Part shown: positions 26,554-35,626 of the stretch, piece after piece | How the letters are laid out: each line of letters starts with the position of its first letter | How positions within the stretch are numbered: the stretch's first letter is position 1 | Assembly (NCBI GenBank): GCA_905214715.1 | Contig: CAJMMT010000015.1 | Coordinates: forward strand, 1 to 56,883 | From: an uncultured bacterium | Lineage (GTDB): Bacteria > Bacteroidota > Bacteroidia > Bacteroidales > Muribaculaceae | Length of the DNA: 56,883 nucleotides | Direction of reading: 5' to 3' | Notes under the pieces: model-generated | What the model was told of the DNA's origin: nothing | The model's input: only the letters and a program-made list of their open reading frames with translations | The model's database searches: none | Translations under genes and position numbers: made by a program

Positions 26554-27129
26554 TCAGACCGACATATTTCGTGCTACCAGGATTACAAGAACCACCCCGA
26601 GTTGCATTACAGTGATCGCGGTAGGAAATCCCTTGGCCAGCAAATAGGTATAGAATCTACCGGAATTAAAACCTACGGCAGCTCCGTGAGGTGTATTGGT
26701 AAATAGGAGATAGCCGAAGAAAATACCGGCCAGCGTAGATACTACCATTATACCGTAAAGCATAGGAAGTACGGAGGAAAAAGTAAAGCCCAGGAGTCCG
26801 ATAGCCAGACCCACAACCGCTCCGCCCAGTATGTATCCCTCACCACGGCTCTGAGCCGTGATGGCCGGTGGTTGCATTACGGTGGCGAGCGTTACCACGA
26901 GAGTCATGCAAAGCCAGCCGATCAGGATGGTATTGTTAATCGGTACCATAGGAATGCCTCCACGTTCGGCTAAACTTACGAGCAGCAACCCGGTATATGA
27001 TAAAGCAGGGGCTATTATCTGCTTCCTGAACAGGAAGTAGAAAGAGCCGAGCCAACATAATATGCTTAATATAATATAGAAAGTACCCATATATCTATAA
27101 CGCTTTAGCGACAACAAATATTGAGCCAA
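26554..27129 (-). CDS. conserved integral membrane protein, unknown
   Basis: The 191-residue product has five or six hydrophobic segments (roughly residues 14-34, 38-52, 66-88, 98-120, 125-145 and 165-188). I do not recognise a family. It lies 24 bases after the PgpH-type gene on the same strand and is probably cotranscribed with it. The start could be Met1 (27129) or Met14 (27090); the second leaves a more typical short N-terminus before the first membrane segment. Confidence 0.7.
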   Translation of the reverse strand: MAQYLLSLKRYRYMGTFYIILSILCWLGSFYFLFRKQIIAPALSYTGLLLVSLAERGGIPMVPINNTILIGWLCMTLVVTLATVMQPPAITAQSRGEGYILGGAVVGLAIGLLGFTFSSVLPMLYGIMVVSTLAGIFFGYLLFTNTPHGAAVGFNSGRFYTYLLAKGFPTAITVMQLGVVLVILVARNMSV

Positions 27130-27153
27130 GTTGTCAAGACTGCGCTATAGCCT

Positions 27154-29274
27154 TCATTTATTCGCATCTATGGAGGCGGTGGCCGCAATGGTGTCCTGAT
27201 TTTCCTTATGGGTACGTTCTATATCGGGATATGCTATGCGGGTATGATATATGGTGGCCAGGCGTTTCTTGAATGTCTCTTTTACGGTTTCTATATCGTG
27301 GAGCGAGATGGGAGATTCCTTGAGACGCCCTTCGGTTACTATGCCATCTATGATTTTGTCTACCAATGAATCTATGGCTTTCGAAGAGTATTCTTTAAGG
27401 GAACGGGACGCAGCCTCTACGCAGTCTGCCATCATCAGGATTGCCGTTTCACGGCTTTGTGGATCCGGACCGGGATATCTGAATTTAGCGGGGTCTACTT
27501 TCTCCCCTTCACGGGCTTCGTTTACAGCTGTGTTATAGAAATATCGGGTCAGCGAACGTCCATGGTGCTCGGCTATGAATGATTTTATGACAGCTGGCAA
27601 CTTCTCTTTGTTGGCCATTGCGAGTCCCTGGGTAACATGCGATATGATTTTCTGGGCCGAGGTCTCGGGATCAAGTCCGGCGTGAGGGTTTACACCATGT
27701 TGATTCTCGGTGAAGAATATGGGAGATTCAGTCTTTCCTATATCATGGTACAGAGCACCGACTCTTACAAGCAGAGAATTGGCTCCGATGGCGCGTGCCG
27801 CTTCCGAAGCGAGTGTGGATACCTGTATGGAGTGCTGGAAAGTACCGGGTGCCACTTCTGCCATTTTGCGCAGTATCGGTGTGTTGATGTCTCCCAATTC
27901 CACAAGAGTTACCAATGAGGTGAATCCATATATTTTCTCGAATATCAATATGAGGATATATGCGAAAGAGAGAAGCACGGAATTAATGGCATATATGCTT
28001 ACCATGCGCCACACAAGAGGATGAAATGATCCGTCGTTGATAAGGGTGATAGTGACGTAACATATCAGATACATGCCGAAAGTCAGCAGTGCCGTGCGTA
28101 GAAGCTGAGACCTTCTTGTAAGCTGGTGAAGACTGAAAGTGGCGACAAGACCTACTATTATCTCGGTGAATATGAACTGCAGCGGGAATGTGGCCACGAG
28201 TGCCGACACCAGAACAGTAATAATCATAGAGAAGATAGCTGTACGTGTGTCGGTAAATACCATTATGACCACCGGAACAGCCGCGAACGGAACCATATAG
28301 ATGCCGTTATGTACATATTCGAACATCTCTATGGCGAAAACAACGAACAACGCTATGAAAGATGTTATGAAAGTAAGGTAGCGAAGGTTACTGAACAGTT
28401 TCGGTCTATATAATGCAAGGAACATGTACAGCATGACTATCATTACGGCCAGATAAAGACCCTGGCCTACCATGAACAGCACGTTGGAATCGTTGCCGCC
28501 CTGATTTTTCTCCAGAACGTCCTGATATGTGTTCAAATTGGTGTAAATCTGCGGAGTTATGATTTCACCCCGGTCTACGATTCTCTGGCCTTTTTTGATC
28601 ACGCCGAGCGCCCCGGCTACGTTTAGATATTCCTGAGAACGGAATTTCGCATCGGTAACGGTGTCGGTAACAATGTTCGGCACGAGAGAAGCTACCAATG
28701 CATCTGCCATCTCTTTAGATAGCCGTGCAGTGTTTTTATGTCCGTTGCCGGTAACATAAAGTGAGTCGATCAGCTGAAAGGCTTTGGTCGTTGAGAGCAT
28801 TGCGGAGGCATCGACGGTTACTATCGAAAGGTCATCGTCCGCATTTTCGCTTATGCGTATGCGAGGTGGAGCAATCCTCTGCAGACTGTTGTATAGCGGA
28901 GACTCCACTATGCCGCGGGAATAGGCATCTTGTATAAGCCGGCTTATACGGACTATGTCGGCGGTGGGAGCGAGCCCATCGGCATGACGCGAAAAGCGGG
29001 TGGACATTTTACGTCCCATGGCTTCATCGCGTGTGGCAAATGGTATGAAAGTGGCATCTATACTGTCTCTCATGTGCCGTGCAGATGCAGAGTCGCGTAG
29101 AATGGGAGTGTCGAACTCAGCGGTAAGCAGCGGATATTTCCATGGTTGATTAAGTTCGTAAGAAAACGACTGCCGGTCGGCACGAGGCACAAATACAAGC
29201 AGCAGTGCTATGAATCCCATAGCGAGCAGCAATCTCAACAAGTTCGTACGCGAGAATATCTTTCTTGTCTGCAT
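27154..29274 (-). CDS. 7TM-HD family phosphodiesterase (PgpH-like)
   Basis: The 706-residue protein begins with one membrane segment (about 12-30) and a periplasmic 7TMR-HD extracellular domain (about 50-260). Seven membrane segments follow (about 265-450), and then a cytoplasmic HD domain with the motif Leu-Tyr-His-Asp-Ile-Gly-Lys-Thr and later His-His-Gly (His ligands near residues 490-570). In related bacteria PgpH-type proteins hydrolyse cyclic di-AMP, so control of that second messenger is the likely role. It starts 3 bases after the stop of the (p)ppGpp enzyme, so two nucleotide-signalling enzymes share one operon. Confidence 0.92.
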   Translation of the reverse strand: MQTRKIFSRTNLLRLLLAMGFIALLLVFVPRADRQSFSYELNQPWKYPLLTAEFDTPILRDSASARHMRDSIDATFIPFATRDEAMGRKMSTRFSRHADGLAPTADIVRISRLIQDAYSRGIVESPLYNSLQRIAPPRIRISENADDDLSIVTVDASAMLSTTKAFQLIDSLYVTGNGHKNTARLSKEMADALVASLVPNIVTDTVTDAKFRSQEYLNVAGALGVIKKGQRIVDRGEIITPQIYTNLNTYQDVLEKNQGGNDSNVLFMVGQGLYLAVMIVMLYMFLALYRPKLFSNLRYLTFITSFIALFVVFAIEMFEYVHNGIYMVPFAAVPVVIMVFTDTRTAIFSMIITVLVSALVATFPLQFIFTEIIVGLVATFSLHQLTRRSQLLRTALLTFGMYLICYVTITLINDGSFHPLVWRMVSIYAINSVLLSFAYILILIFEKIYGFTSLVTLVELGDINTPILRKMAEVAPGTFQHSIQVSTLASEAARAIGANSLLVRVGALYHDIGKTESPIFFTENQHGVNPHAGLDPETSAQKIISHVTQGLAMANKEKLPAVIKSFIAEHHGRSLTRYFYNTAVNEAREGEKVDPAKFRYPGPDPQSRETAILMMADCVEAASRSLKEYSSKAIDSLVDKIIDGIVTEGRLKESPISLHDIETVKETFKKRLATIYHTRIAYPDIERTHKENQDTIAATASIDANK

Positions 29275-29277
29275 GGT

Positions 29278-30699
29278 TCAATTTTGGGTAGAGGTGAGCA
29301 GTTCCACCCGGTCACCACTGGCCAGAATGTGTCCGGCCGGTACCAGGCGATGGTTTACTTTGGCACCGAGGCAGCGGGCAGCGGGCGAGATTCGGGCGGC
29401 CATGTCAGCCACCGTTGATCCTGCCGGCATGCGCATAAGTTCGCCACGATGAGTGAAAACGAATATTTCGTGGGCGCACAATCCCAGACGTATGTGATCC
29501 AGGGTATCCATTCCGTCGGCATCTGGCTTGGCGAGTACGTTACGAATGGTCTCCATCCATGAGTCGAGTTCGGGTATGCTGTTGTCGTGTGTCTTGTATT
29601 TCCAATGAGCGGCACAACCAAGTTCCGCCAGGTCGTCCATCTGCCGTGACCTGATCTGAACTTCGACCCATTCGCCCGCCGGTCCCATGCATGTAAGGTG
29701 CAGAGCACGATATCCGTTGCTCTTCGGGGTAGAGGTCCAGTCCCGCAATCGGTCGGGATGAGTCTTGTAGATATCTGTAAAGCAGGTGTATATCTGCCAG
29801 CACATCATCCTTTCTTCTTCCGGGTTCTCGTTCTCGAAAATGACCCTCACTGCATATATGTCGTAGATTTCCTCAAGGGGTATTTTCTTTTTGCGCATCT
29901 TGTTGAAGATGGAATAGGCGCTTTTTACCCTTGCCTTTACTTCATATTTTATTCCGAGCCGGTCAAGTTTAATACGTACCGGAGCCATGAAATCGGCTAC
30001 AATCCGGTTTCGACGGTCTGCTGTTCTTGAAAGAGTTTCTTGTATTTTAGCGTTATCGTCGGGATAAAGATATGAGAAGGCGAGGTCTTCAAGTTCCGAT
30101 TTCAGCGAGAAGAGTCCGAGTCGTTCTGCAAGCGGAGCGTAGACAAACAATGTTTCCCGTGCTGTACGCAACTGCTTTTCGGGACGTTCGAACCCGAGTG
30201 TGCGCATGTTATGGAGTCGTTCGGCCATTTTTACCACTATCACTCTCACGTCTTCACGCATGGATAGTAGCAGACTGCGGTAATCTCCACTTGACGAAAG
30301 GTCGGTACCTGTGAGCAATCCGCCTGATATACGGGTGATAGCATCGACGATATCGGCCACTTTGCGGCCTGCTACGGCTGCGATGTCGTCTGAGGTATAA
30401 TCGGTATGCTCCGGAACATCGTGCAGCAGGGCCGCGCATATGGAAGTGGATCCGAGACCAAGTTCGCCTGCAACTATTTCCGCCACGGCAAGCGGGTGCA
30501 TGATATAAGGCTCGCCGCTATGGCGGCGCATTCCGCGGTGGGCAGTGAGAGCGAGATTGAAGGTACGCTCGATTACCTCTACCCGGCGACGATGGTTGCT
30601 TGCGAGGTATGTATTTATAAGCTTGCGGTAGGCACGGATAACCTCGCCGGCTTCATCGGCCGACGTCACGCAGGCATATATGTTGTCAAGGGTTCCCAA
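29278..30699 (-). CDS. Rel/SpoT-type (p)ppGpp synthetase, short form
   Basis: A 473-residue RSH protein. The HD hydrolase domain covers about residues 45-190, the synthetase domain about 250-370 (Arg-Val-Lys-Ser at 257-260, catalytic Asp280, Glu346 in Glu-Val-Gln-Ile-Arg) and a TGS domain 411-472. It stops right after TGS: the helical, zinc-finger and ACT domains of full-length Rel (over 700 residues) are missing. In the hydrolase the usual HDxxED is His93-Asp94-Val-Pro-Glu97-His98, and the usual Ala-Asp-Arg is Ala-Glu160-Arg, so two catalytic or metal-binding positions differ. Synthesis therefore seems more secure than hydrolysis. Cotranscribed with the PgpH-type gene. Confidence 0.92.
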   Translation of the reverse strand: MGTLDNIYACVTSADEAGEVIRAYRKLINTYLASNHRRRVEVIERTFNLALTAHRGMRRHSGEPYIMHPLAVAEIVAGELGLGSTSICAALLHDVPEHTDYTSDDIAAVAGRKVADIVDAITRISGGLLTGTDLSSSGDYRSLLLSMREDVRVIVVKMAERLHNMRTLGFERPEKQLRTARETLFVYAPLAERLGLFSLKSELEDLAFSYLYPDDNAKIQETLSRTADRRNRIVADFMAPVRIKLDRLGIKYEVKARVKSAYSIFNKMRKKKIPLEEIYDIYAVRVIFENENPEEERMMCWQIYTCFTDIYKTHPDRLRDWTSTPKSNGYRALHLTCMGPAGEWVEVQIRSRQMDDLAELGCAAHWKYKTHDNSIPELDSWMETIRNVLAKPDADGMDTLDHIRLGLCAHEIFVFTHRGELMRMPAGSTVADMAARISPAARCLGAKVNHRLVPAGHILASGDRVELLTSTQN

Positions 30700-30786
30700 A
30701 GTCCAGTCGGTTCAAGATATTGATTTAAACACTCGGCCCATACCGTTCATGGATGTGTTGATGCATAAATCTCTCCAAGAGATTGT

Positions 30787-31281
30787 CTAAATAGGATTGG
30801 CGAGCGAAAACGATGCCATGGTTACAGCTGCGGCCGCGGCTTCCGCACCTTTGTTGCCCAATGCTCCTCCTGCTCTTTCACTGGCCTGTGATAGATTGTC
30901 GACTGTCAGCACACCGAAAATTACCGGTACGTCGCCTCGGGCATTGATAGCGGCTATGCCATTGGCGGCCTGCATGCAGACATAATCGAAATGAGGCGTG
31001 TCGCCGCGAATCACACATCCGATAACTATCACAGCCGCCGTAGACGGTAACTTGCTCAGCCGTCCGGCTGCGTATACGAGTTCTACTGTACCGGGTACAT
31101 TGTATTGTGTTATCATTCCTCTGTCAACTCCGGCTTTAATCAGGGTGTCGGTCGCGCCGTCGCGAAGGGCATGGGTTATCGTCGGATTCCATTCCGCCGT
31201 TACTATGTAATATCGTCCGGCGCGCGGGTCGGCTTTCGGAAGAGTCATGGCCTCTCCCTGTGTATTAAGAACTGTCGACAT
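30787..31281 (-). CDS. ribH: 6,7-dimethyl-8-ribityllumazine synthase
   Basis: A 164-residue lumazine synthase of normal length. Substrate-site motifs are visible: Trp-Asn-Pro-x-Ile-Thr near residue 31 (ribityl side), Val-Pro-Gly-(T/S)-x-Glu near residue 63, and Gly-Cys-Val-Ile-Arg-Gly-(D)-Thr-x-His-(F)-Asp near residues 88-99, with the catalytic histidine. It condenses the ribityl-aminouracil with dihydroxybutanone phosphate in riboflavin synthesis. It lies one base from the TPR-like gene upstream and is likely cotranscribed with it. No FMN riboswitch was seen. Confidence 0.96.
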   Translation of the reverse strand: MSTVLNTQGEAMTLPKADPRAGRYYIVTAEWNPTITHALRDGATDTLIKAGVDRGMITQYNVPGTVELVYAAGRLSKLPSTAAVIVIGCVIRGDTPHFDYVCMQAANGIAAINARGDVPVIFGVLTVDNLSQASERAGGALGNKGAEAAAAAVTMASFSLANPI

Positions 31282-31282
31282 A

Positions 31283-32224
31283 TTACTTTGAGTTTGGGTG
31301 TTCTATGTCGGTGGCTGTTTCCACATCGGTGGCCGGATCATTGTTTTTTGCCGATTTCGATTCCTTCCGGAATTGTTCGCGGGCTGCTTTGGTCAGCCGG
31401 TGAACGAACATTTTCCAGCGAGGTTCGTTTTCTTCCTCATTGTCGATCATCTCTACGAGAGCGAGTATATCTTCTTCCAGCTCGATTGTCTCGAGAGCTA
31501 TGGCATGGGGAAGTATTGCGCTGAGCAGTCGACGGGCGCGGGGACGCATCTGGCGCAGACGCATCATGATCTCAGCCATCTCGATGGTAAGTTTTATCTC
31601 TTTGCGATTTACGCGTCCGCTTTTCTTTTTTGAAATCTTGATTGCTTCGGCGTAGAACTTCATGGCGGCACGGTAATCGCCTGTAGAGGCCAGTAACTGG
31701 CCTACATTGCGCAGGGAATCTACCAGACGGTCAGTGGCGGCTGTCACTCCGGCATTGACCTTGTCGAAAAGAGCGTCGGCCGCAAGCTTCTGTTTTACCA
31801 ACAATTCCATGGTTTTCTTCTTGGAACGCAGTATTCTGGTAGACAGCTCCATTGCGAGAATGTGATACTTGCCGAAGCGTTCGGAGTCGGTGCGAATAAG
31901 AGGATCAAGTACCTTGAAAAGCATCTCGAGTTCTTTTTCACTTTGCCTGTAGTCTTTCAACAGGAAATGGATTTCAGCGAGATCCGACAGTAATGCCGCG
32001 AGGAGGGCGCGAAATTCAACGTTTTCATAGTCGGGGAACTCACGTAACGCGCGCATTCCGGATACGGTTCGCTCAAGTGCGTCTATCTCGCGGTTCTCAT
32101 CAAGCAGTTCCTGAGCTGTCTGACGGGCGGAGAGGACAGTGCGAATCACTTCAAGCTCCAGAGAATTGTTGCTGAAATTATCAAGCTCCAGAGGTATGTC
32201 GATGAGTTTATTCTCTTTTTCCAT
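31283..32224 (-). CDS. TPR-like helical protein, unknown
   Basis: The 313-residue protein is all helical by composition and carries degenerate tetratricopeptide repeats, best seen at Leu-Leu-Ala-Ser-Thr-Gly-Asp-Tyr-Arg-Ala-Ala-Met-Lys-Phe-Tyr (about residues 178-192) and at Leu-Lys-Asp-Tyr-Arg-Gln-Ser-Glu (about 90-97). It has no signal peptide or membrane segment, and the C-terminus is basic and disordered. Its position between ribH and a KdsD-like gene gives no clear functional hint. Probably a scaffold or interaction protein. Confidence 0.7.
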   Translation of the reverse strand: MEKENKLIDIPLELDNFSNNSLELEVIRTVLSARQTAQELLDENREIDALERTVSGMRALREFPDYENVEFRALLAALLSDLAEIHFLLKDYRQSEKELEMLFKVLDPLIRTDSERFGKYHILAMELSTRILRSKKKTMELLVKQKLAADALFDKVNAGVTAATDRLVDSLRNVGQLLASTGDYRAAMKFYAEAIKISKKKSGRVNRKEIKLTIEMAEIMMRLRQMRPRARRLLSAILPHAIALETIELEEDILALVEMIDNEEENEPRWKMFVHRLTKAAREQFRKESKSAKNNDPATDVETATDIEHPNSK

Positions 32225-32230
32225 GTTTTA

Positions 32231-32863
32231 TTATTTGTCAAAATTTTTATCGGCCATGGATTTTGATTTGCTGCCAAGATATCCCCCATGATGGCGCAAA
32301 GCATATTGGGCCGGAGTAAATTCGATTGTTTCCATTGTGGACACCACGAGAATGTCGCCTATCACTGTCATTGCCGTGGTGGAGGTCGTGGGGGTTAGAC
32401 CAAGTGGACACACCTCAGGGCTACCTCCGGTGGAAAGTACAACATCGGCCTCAAGAGCAAGGGGAGAGTCAGGATTTCCGGTAATCACTATCAGCGGGAT
32501 ATCGGGGCGGAGTCTCCTTGCCAGAACGGTCAACTCTACAATCTCACGGGTTTTCCCGGAGTTGCTGAGCAGCAACAGCACATCATCAGGCCTGAGCAGT
32601 CCCAAGTCTCCATGCTGGGCTTCGGAGGGATGAAGGAACACTGACGGCGTGCCGGTAGAGCAGAATGTGGTGGCTATGTTCATGGCAATCTGTCCGGCTT
32701 TCCCCATTCCGGAGGTTATCAGCGTCCCGTTGCGGCGGTGCACATGTTCAACTATCAGGTCTACGGCGTTACGATACCCGTCGGAGAACGGTATGGAGGC
32801 CACAGCTTTTGATTCTGCATCCAGAATGGATTGCATTCTGGATTCTATGTCTATGCTTTTCAT
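32231..32863 (-). CDS. SIS domain sugar isomerase (KdsD/KpsF-like, no CBS domains)
   Basis: I choose the start at 32863 (MKSIDIE), whose ATG overlaps the thioesterase stop as ATGA; the reading from 32968 runs back into that gene. The 211-residue product is a single SIS domain with Thr-Ser-Gly-Met-Gly-Lys-Ala, then His-Pro-Ser-Glu-Ala-Gln-His-Gly-Asp-Leu-Gly and Leu-Ser-Asn-Ser-Gly-Lys-Thr, the signature of arabinose-5-phosphate isomerases that feed Kdo synthesis. The C-terminal CBS pair of KdsD/KpsF is missing, so the protein is about 110 residues shorter; CBS-free forms are known in Bacteroidales. Lipopolysaccharide core synthesis is the likely pathway. Confidence 0.87.
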   Translation of the reverse strand: MKSIDIESRMQSILDAESKAVASIPFSDGYRNAVDLIVEHVHRRNGTLITSGMGKAGQIAMNIATTFCSTGTPSVFLHPSEAQHGDLGLLRPDDVLLLLSNSGKTREIVELTVLARRLRPDIPLIVITGNPDSPLALEADVVLSTGGSPEVCPLGLTPTTSTTAMTVIGDILVVSTMETIEFTPAQYALRHHGGYLGSKSKSMADKNFDK

Positions 32864-33306
32864 GAGAATGAGATGTTTTCGTAGGTTTCTATCTGACGTC
32901 GTGTTTCGGCCGACACAGGTATTGTTATATGCGTTTCGGGGTCGAAAGTCACCATAACGGTCGTGCATATCGATTTAATCTTTCCGCTCTGTTTATCGCG
33001 CAGCATCTGTTGCATGGTGAAGCTTTTGTTGCCTATGGAGATTACCCGGGTCAGTACTTCTATCTGCTCTCCGTAAACTATCTGGTCGATAAACGCGCAG
33101 TCTACGTTAACTATCACCCTGTCGACATGGCGCCAATCTACGGTATGGCCTGATACTTCGGTGAAGTACAAGGCTTTGCCTGTGTCGTAGAAGGCGAAAT
33201 AGACGGTGTTGTTCACATGCCCGAGTACATCTACATCGCTGAATCTCAATTGGATGTCGGCGTGATGACGGAATGCCGAGGGGTCAGGTATATTGTTGGT
33301 CTGCAT
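32860..33306 (-). CDS. acyl-CoA thioesterase, hotdog fold (4HBT)
   Basis: The 148-residue protein matches the 4-hydroxybenzoyl-CoA thioesterase group: Arg-Phe-Ser-Asp-Val-Asp-Val-Leu-Gly-His-Val-Asn-Asn-Thr-Val-Tyr at residues 21-36 contains the catalytic aspartate and the His-Val-Asn-Asn turn. Members hydrolyse acyl-CoA or acyl-ACP thioesters; the substrate here is not known. It overlaps the SIS gene by 4 bases and lies 16 bases after the DUF721 gene. Confidence 0.88.
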   Translation of the reverse strand: MQTNNIPDPSAFRHHADIQLRFSDVDVLGHVNNTVYFAFYDTGKALYFTEVSGHTVDWRHVDRVIVNVDCAFIDQIVYGEQIEVLTRVISIGNKSFTMQQMLRDKQSGKIKSICTTVMVTFDPETHITIPVSAETRRQIETYENISFS

Positions 33307-33322
33307 GTTTTTTATTACACTT

Positions 33323-33616
33323 TCAACTTAAGAATCGAATATCTGAGATAACCGGAGACTTGAAGGGGCTGTTAAGGGCCTTTATCAGCGAAGACCTTGT
33401 CATGGAGAGTTCATGCCGCAGCGATGCGTTACGTACCGTTATGTTCAGTATGCCGTGTGTCACCCAGGGTTTGCCGCATTGCAGTGCTATCGCACGGCCT
33501 ACTACAGATTCCCAAAGAGATGCCGCCCTGACTTCCCGTAGCTTTTCTTCCATTCCCGAGTCGCTTACAGCTTGGCGGAGAACATCGCCTAATGTCTGGT
33601 AATCTTTTCTTTGCAT
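33323..33616 (-). CDS. DUF721 domain protein
   Basis: This 97-residue protein matches DUF721: an N-terminal Leu-x-x-x-Leu-x-x-Ala-x-x-x-x-x-(G) helix, then Trp-Glu-Ser-Val-Val-Gly-x-x-Ile-Ala and a C-terminal strand-helix with Leu-Arg-His-Glu-Leu. The family is commonly encoded beside dnaA, dnaN or recF, as here with recF 10 bases upstream, and relates to DciA-like helicase-loading proteins. A role in replication initiation is inferred from synteny and family. Confidence 0.88.
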   Translation of the reverse strand: MQRKDYQTLGDVLRQAVSDSGMEEKLREVRAASLWESVVGRAIALQCGKPWVTHGILNITVRNASLRHELSMTRSSLIKALNSPFKSPVISDIRFLS

Positions 33617-33626
33617 GTCGAGTAGC

Positions 33627-34727
33627 TCAGGTCATAGGAGTGAAACATCCGTTTTCGACTTTCAGCAACTGGCGCGGACCCGAAATGGAGGCTATGATTT
33701 CGTCAAGGTGCTGATGGTTTGTGTCGGTTATGAATATCTGGTTGAAGTCTGATTCGGAACTGACCAGATGCATTATGCGGTCTACACGTCGGGAGTCGAG
33801 TTTGTCGAAGATATCGTCGAGCAGCAATATGGGAGTTACACCGAGGGTGTTGCGTAGATGCTCGTAAATAGCGAGTCGCAACGCTATGGTGAAAGTCTTT
33901 ACTTGTCCTTGGCTTCCGAGACGTCGCATGCTGTAGTCTCCCATGGAGGTCTCGAGGTCATCGCGGTGTATACCGCCGGAAGTATAGCCGAGCACGCGAT
34001 CTTTTTCCCTGCGTTCGTCAAGTATTTCCTGCATGCTGCGGGTGTTGAGCGAACTGCGGTAGGATACGGTGGCGGTTTCATCGGGACCGGCCACTTCGCG
34101 ATAATAATGCGATAGCCTCGGACCGACTTTTTCTACCCATTCTCTTCGAGCGGTGTGTATGGCTGAGGCTGCGGCACCAAGAGTCTGCTCTACACTTTCG
34201 TATAGGAGAGGATCTCTAAGTCCGGCTTTTAGCATGCGGTTGCGCGAGTCGAGTGCCTTGCGGTAGCGTATAAGGTTTGCGAGATAGCCCGATGAAGATT
34301 GCGACAGTACCATGTCAAGCAATCGTCGTCGTTCCTCCCCGGAGCCTGTAACAACAGTGCTGTCGGCCGGAGTGACGCAAACTGTAGGAAAGCGACCTAT
34401 ATGGTCTGATATGCGAGGATATTCCTTGCCGTTTAGTTTGATTGACTTCCCTTTGCCAGACACGATTCCGCAACTTACCTTCTCGATGTTGCCTGAGTCG
34501 GAGGTGAATTCTCCCTTTACAAGCATCTGCTGCTGTCCGTGTCGTATAAGCTCGTTTTCAGGCAGAGGTTGCATAGGCCGTGCGAGGCAAAGGAAATGGA
34601 TTGCCTCAAGCAGATTGCTTTTACCCATGCCATTCATACCAAGCAGACAATTGACGCCGCTACAGAATTGCAACGATGTCTCAGGTATGTTTTTGAAATT
34701 GAGTATATCGATTCGGTCTATTCGCAT
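33627..34727 (-). CDS. recF: DNA replication and repair protein RecF
   Basis: A 366-residue RecF. The Walker A motif Gly-Met-Asn-Gly-Met-Gly-Lys-Ser-Asn is at residues 30-38, the ABC signature-like Ser-Gln-Gly-Gln region is near residue 275, and Walker B is Ile-Leu-Leu-Leu-Asp-Asp-Ile-Phe-Asp. RecF binds single-strand gaps and helps load RecA with RecO and RecR. It is followed by the DUF721 gene, the usual partner in Bacteroidota. Confidence 0.95.
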   Translation of the reverse strand: MRIDRIDILNFKNIPETSLQFCSGVNCLLGMNGMGKSNLLEAIHFLCLARPMQPLPENELIRHGQQQMLVKGEFTSDSGNIEKVSCGIVSGKGKSIKLNGKEYPRISDHIGRFPTVCVTPADSTVVTGSGEERRRLLDMVLSQSSSGYLANLIRYRKALDSRNRMLKAGLRDPLLYESVEQTLGAAASAIHTARREWVEKVGPRLSHYYREVAGPDETATVSYRSSLNTRSMQEILDERREKDRVLGYTSGGIHRDDLETSMGDYSMRRLGSQGQVKTFTIALRLAIYEHLRNTLGVTPILLLDDIFDKLDSRRVDRIMHLVSSESDFNQIFITDTNHQHLDEIIASISGPRQLLKVENGCFTPMT

Positions 34728-34768
34728 TATTCGCTCTATAGGGTATACGTTGGAGGCTGTGGAGTCTG

Positions 34769-35434
34769 TTATTCCTTTACACCGAAGGCAAGATCGCCGG
34801 CATCGCCCAACCCTGGTACTATGTAACTGTGGGCGTTTATGTCATTGTCGATGGCTCCTACCCAAAGGGTTGTTTTGTCGTCGGGAATATGGTCTTTCAC
34901 ATAATTCACGCCGGCTTTGGAGGCTATCACAGAGGCGATGTGGATTTTTGCAGGATTCCCTTTGGTAAGTAGAGCCTTGTATCCCAGTTCCATCGATGTA
35001 CCTGTGGCGAGCATAGGATCGACCAATATCAAGGTTTTCCCTTCGATAGAAGGAGAAGCGAGATACTCGACCACAACATCGAAAGCATCCCCTTTTTCGT
35101 GGTATCGCCGGTATGCGCTCAGGAAGGCATTCTCTGCGTTGTCGAAATAATTCAGAAATCCATGATGGAAAGGCATACCGGCACGTAGTATCGTGGCCAG
35201 CACTATTTTTTCATCTGGATCCTGACAAATGGCTTTGCCGAGTGGGGTCTGAATCTCTACATTTTTATATTTCAGACGTTTTGAAATTTCATATGCCATT
35301 ATTTCGCCTATGCGGTCAAGATTAGTGCGAAACCGGAGGGGGTCTTTCTGAATGTCGACGCTTCTCAGTTCAAGCATGTAGCGGCTTACGAGCGAGCTTG
35401 TATCGGCAAAATTTATTACTTCCATCTTTTTCAT
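34769..35434 (-). CDS. upp: uracil phosphoribosyltransferase
   Basis: A 221-residue PRTase with the PRPP-binding motif Leu-Val-Asp-Pro-Met-Leu-Ala-Thr-Gly-Thr-Ser (around residues 140-150) and the uracil-site C-terminus Pro-Gly-Leu-Gly-Asp-Ala-Gly-Asp-(L)-Ala-Phe-Gly. It converts uracil and PRPP to UMP for pyrimidine salvage. The start may be Met1 or Met4. The closest good promoter is at 35596-35626, inside the end of ribF, which leaves a leader of about 160 bases. Confidence 0.96.
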   Translation of the reverse strand: MKKMEVINFADTSSLVSRYMLELRSVDIQKDPLRFRTNLDRIGEIMAYEISKRLKYKNVEIQTPLGKAICQDPDEKIVLATILRAGMPFHHGFLNYFDNAENAFLSAYRRYHEKGDAFDVVVEYLASPSIEGKTLILVDPMLATGTSMELGYKALLTKGNPAKIHIASVIASKAGVNYVKDHIPDDKTTLWVGAIDNDINAHSYIVPGLGDAGDLAFGVKE

Positions 35435-35595
35435 GGTTTTGTTTACCTATTTGCGGGAACGCTATACTCTTAACGCCTTTTACTGCATAAAGGATTTCGC
35501 GGAAAGCCCTTCGTTGCAGACAAAAGAGTAAACAACGTACCTCGCCACGATGCCGTGGTGTGCTCTTGCATGTGCGGCACCGTCATGCTATTTTA

Positions 35596-35626
35596 CAAAG
35601 ATAATGAAAGTTGGTTATATTCCAAA
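35596..35626 (-). promoter_or_regulatory. promoter of upp
   Basis: On the minus strand TTTG (35623-35626), 19 bases, TATCTTTG (35596-35603): a perfect Bacteroidota promoter. It overlaps the last codons of ribF and points to upp. The transcribed leader to 35435 is about 160 bases; it has GC-rich segments but no structure I recognise. Confidence 0.72.
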
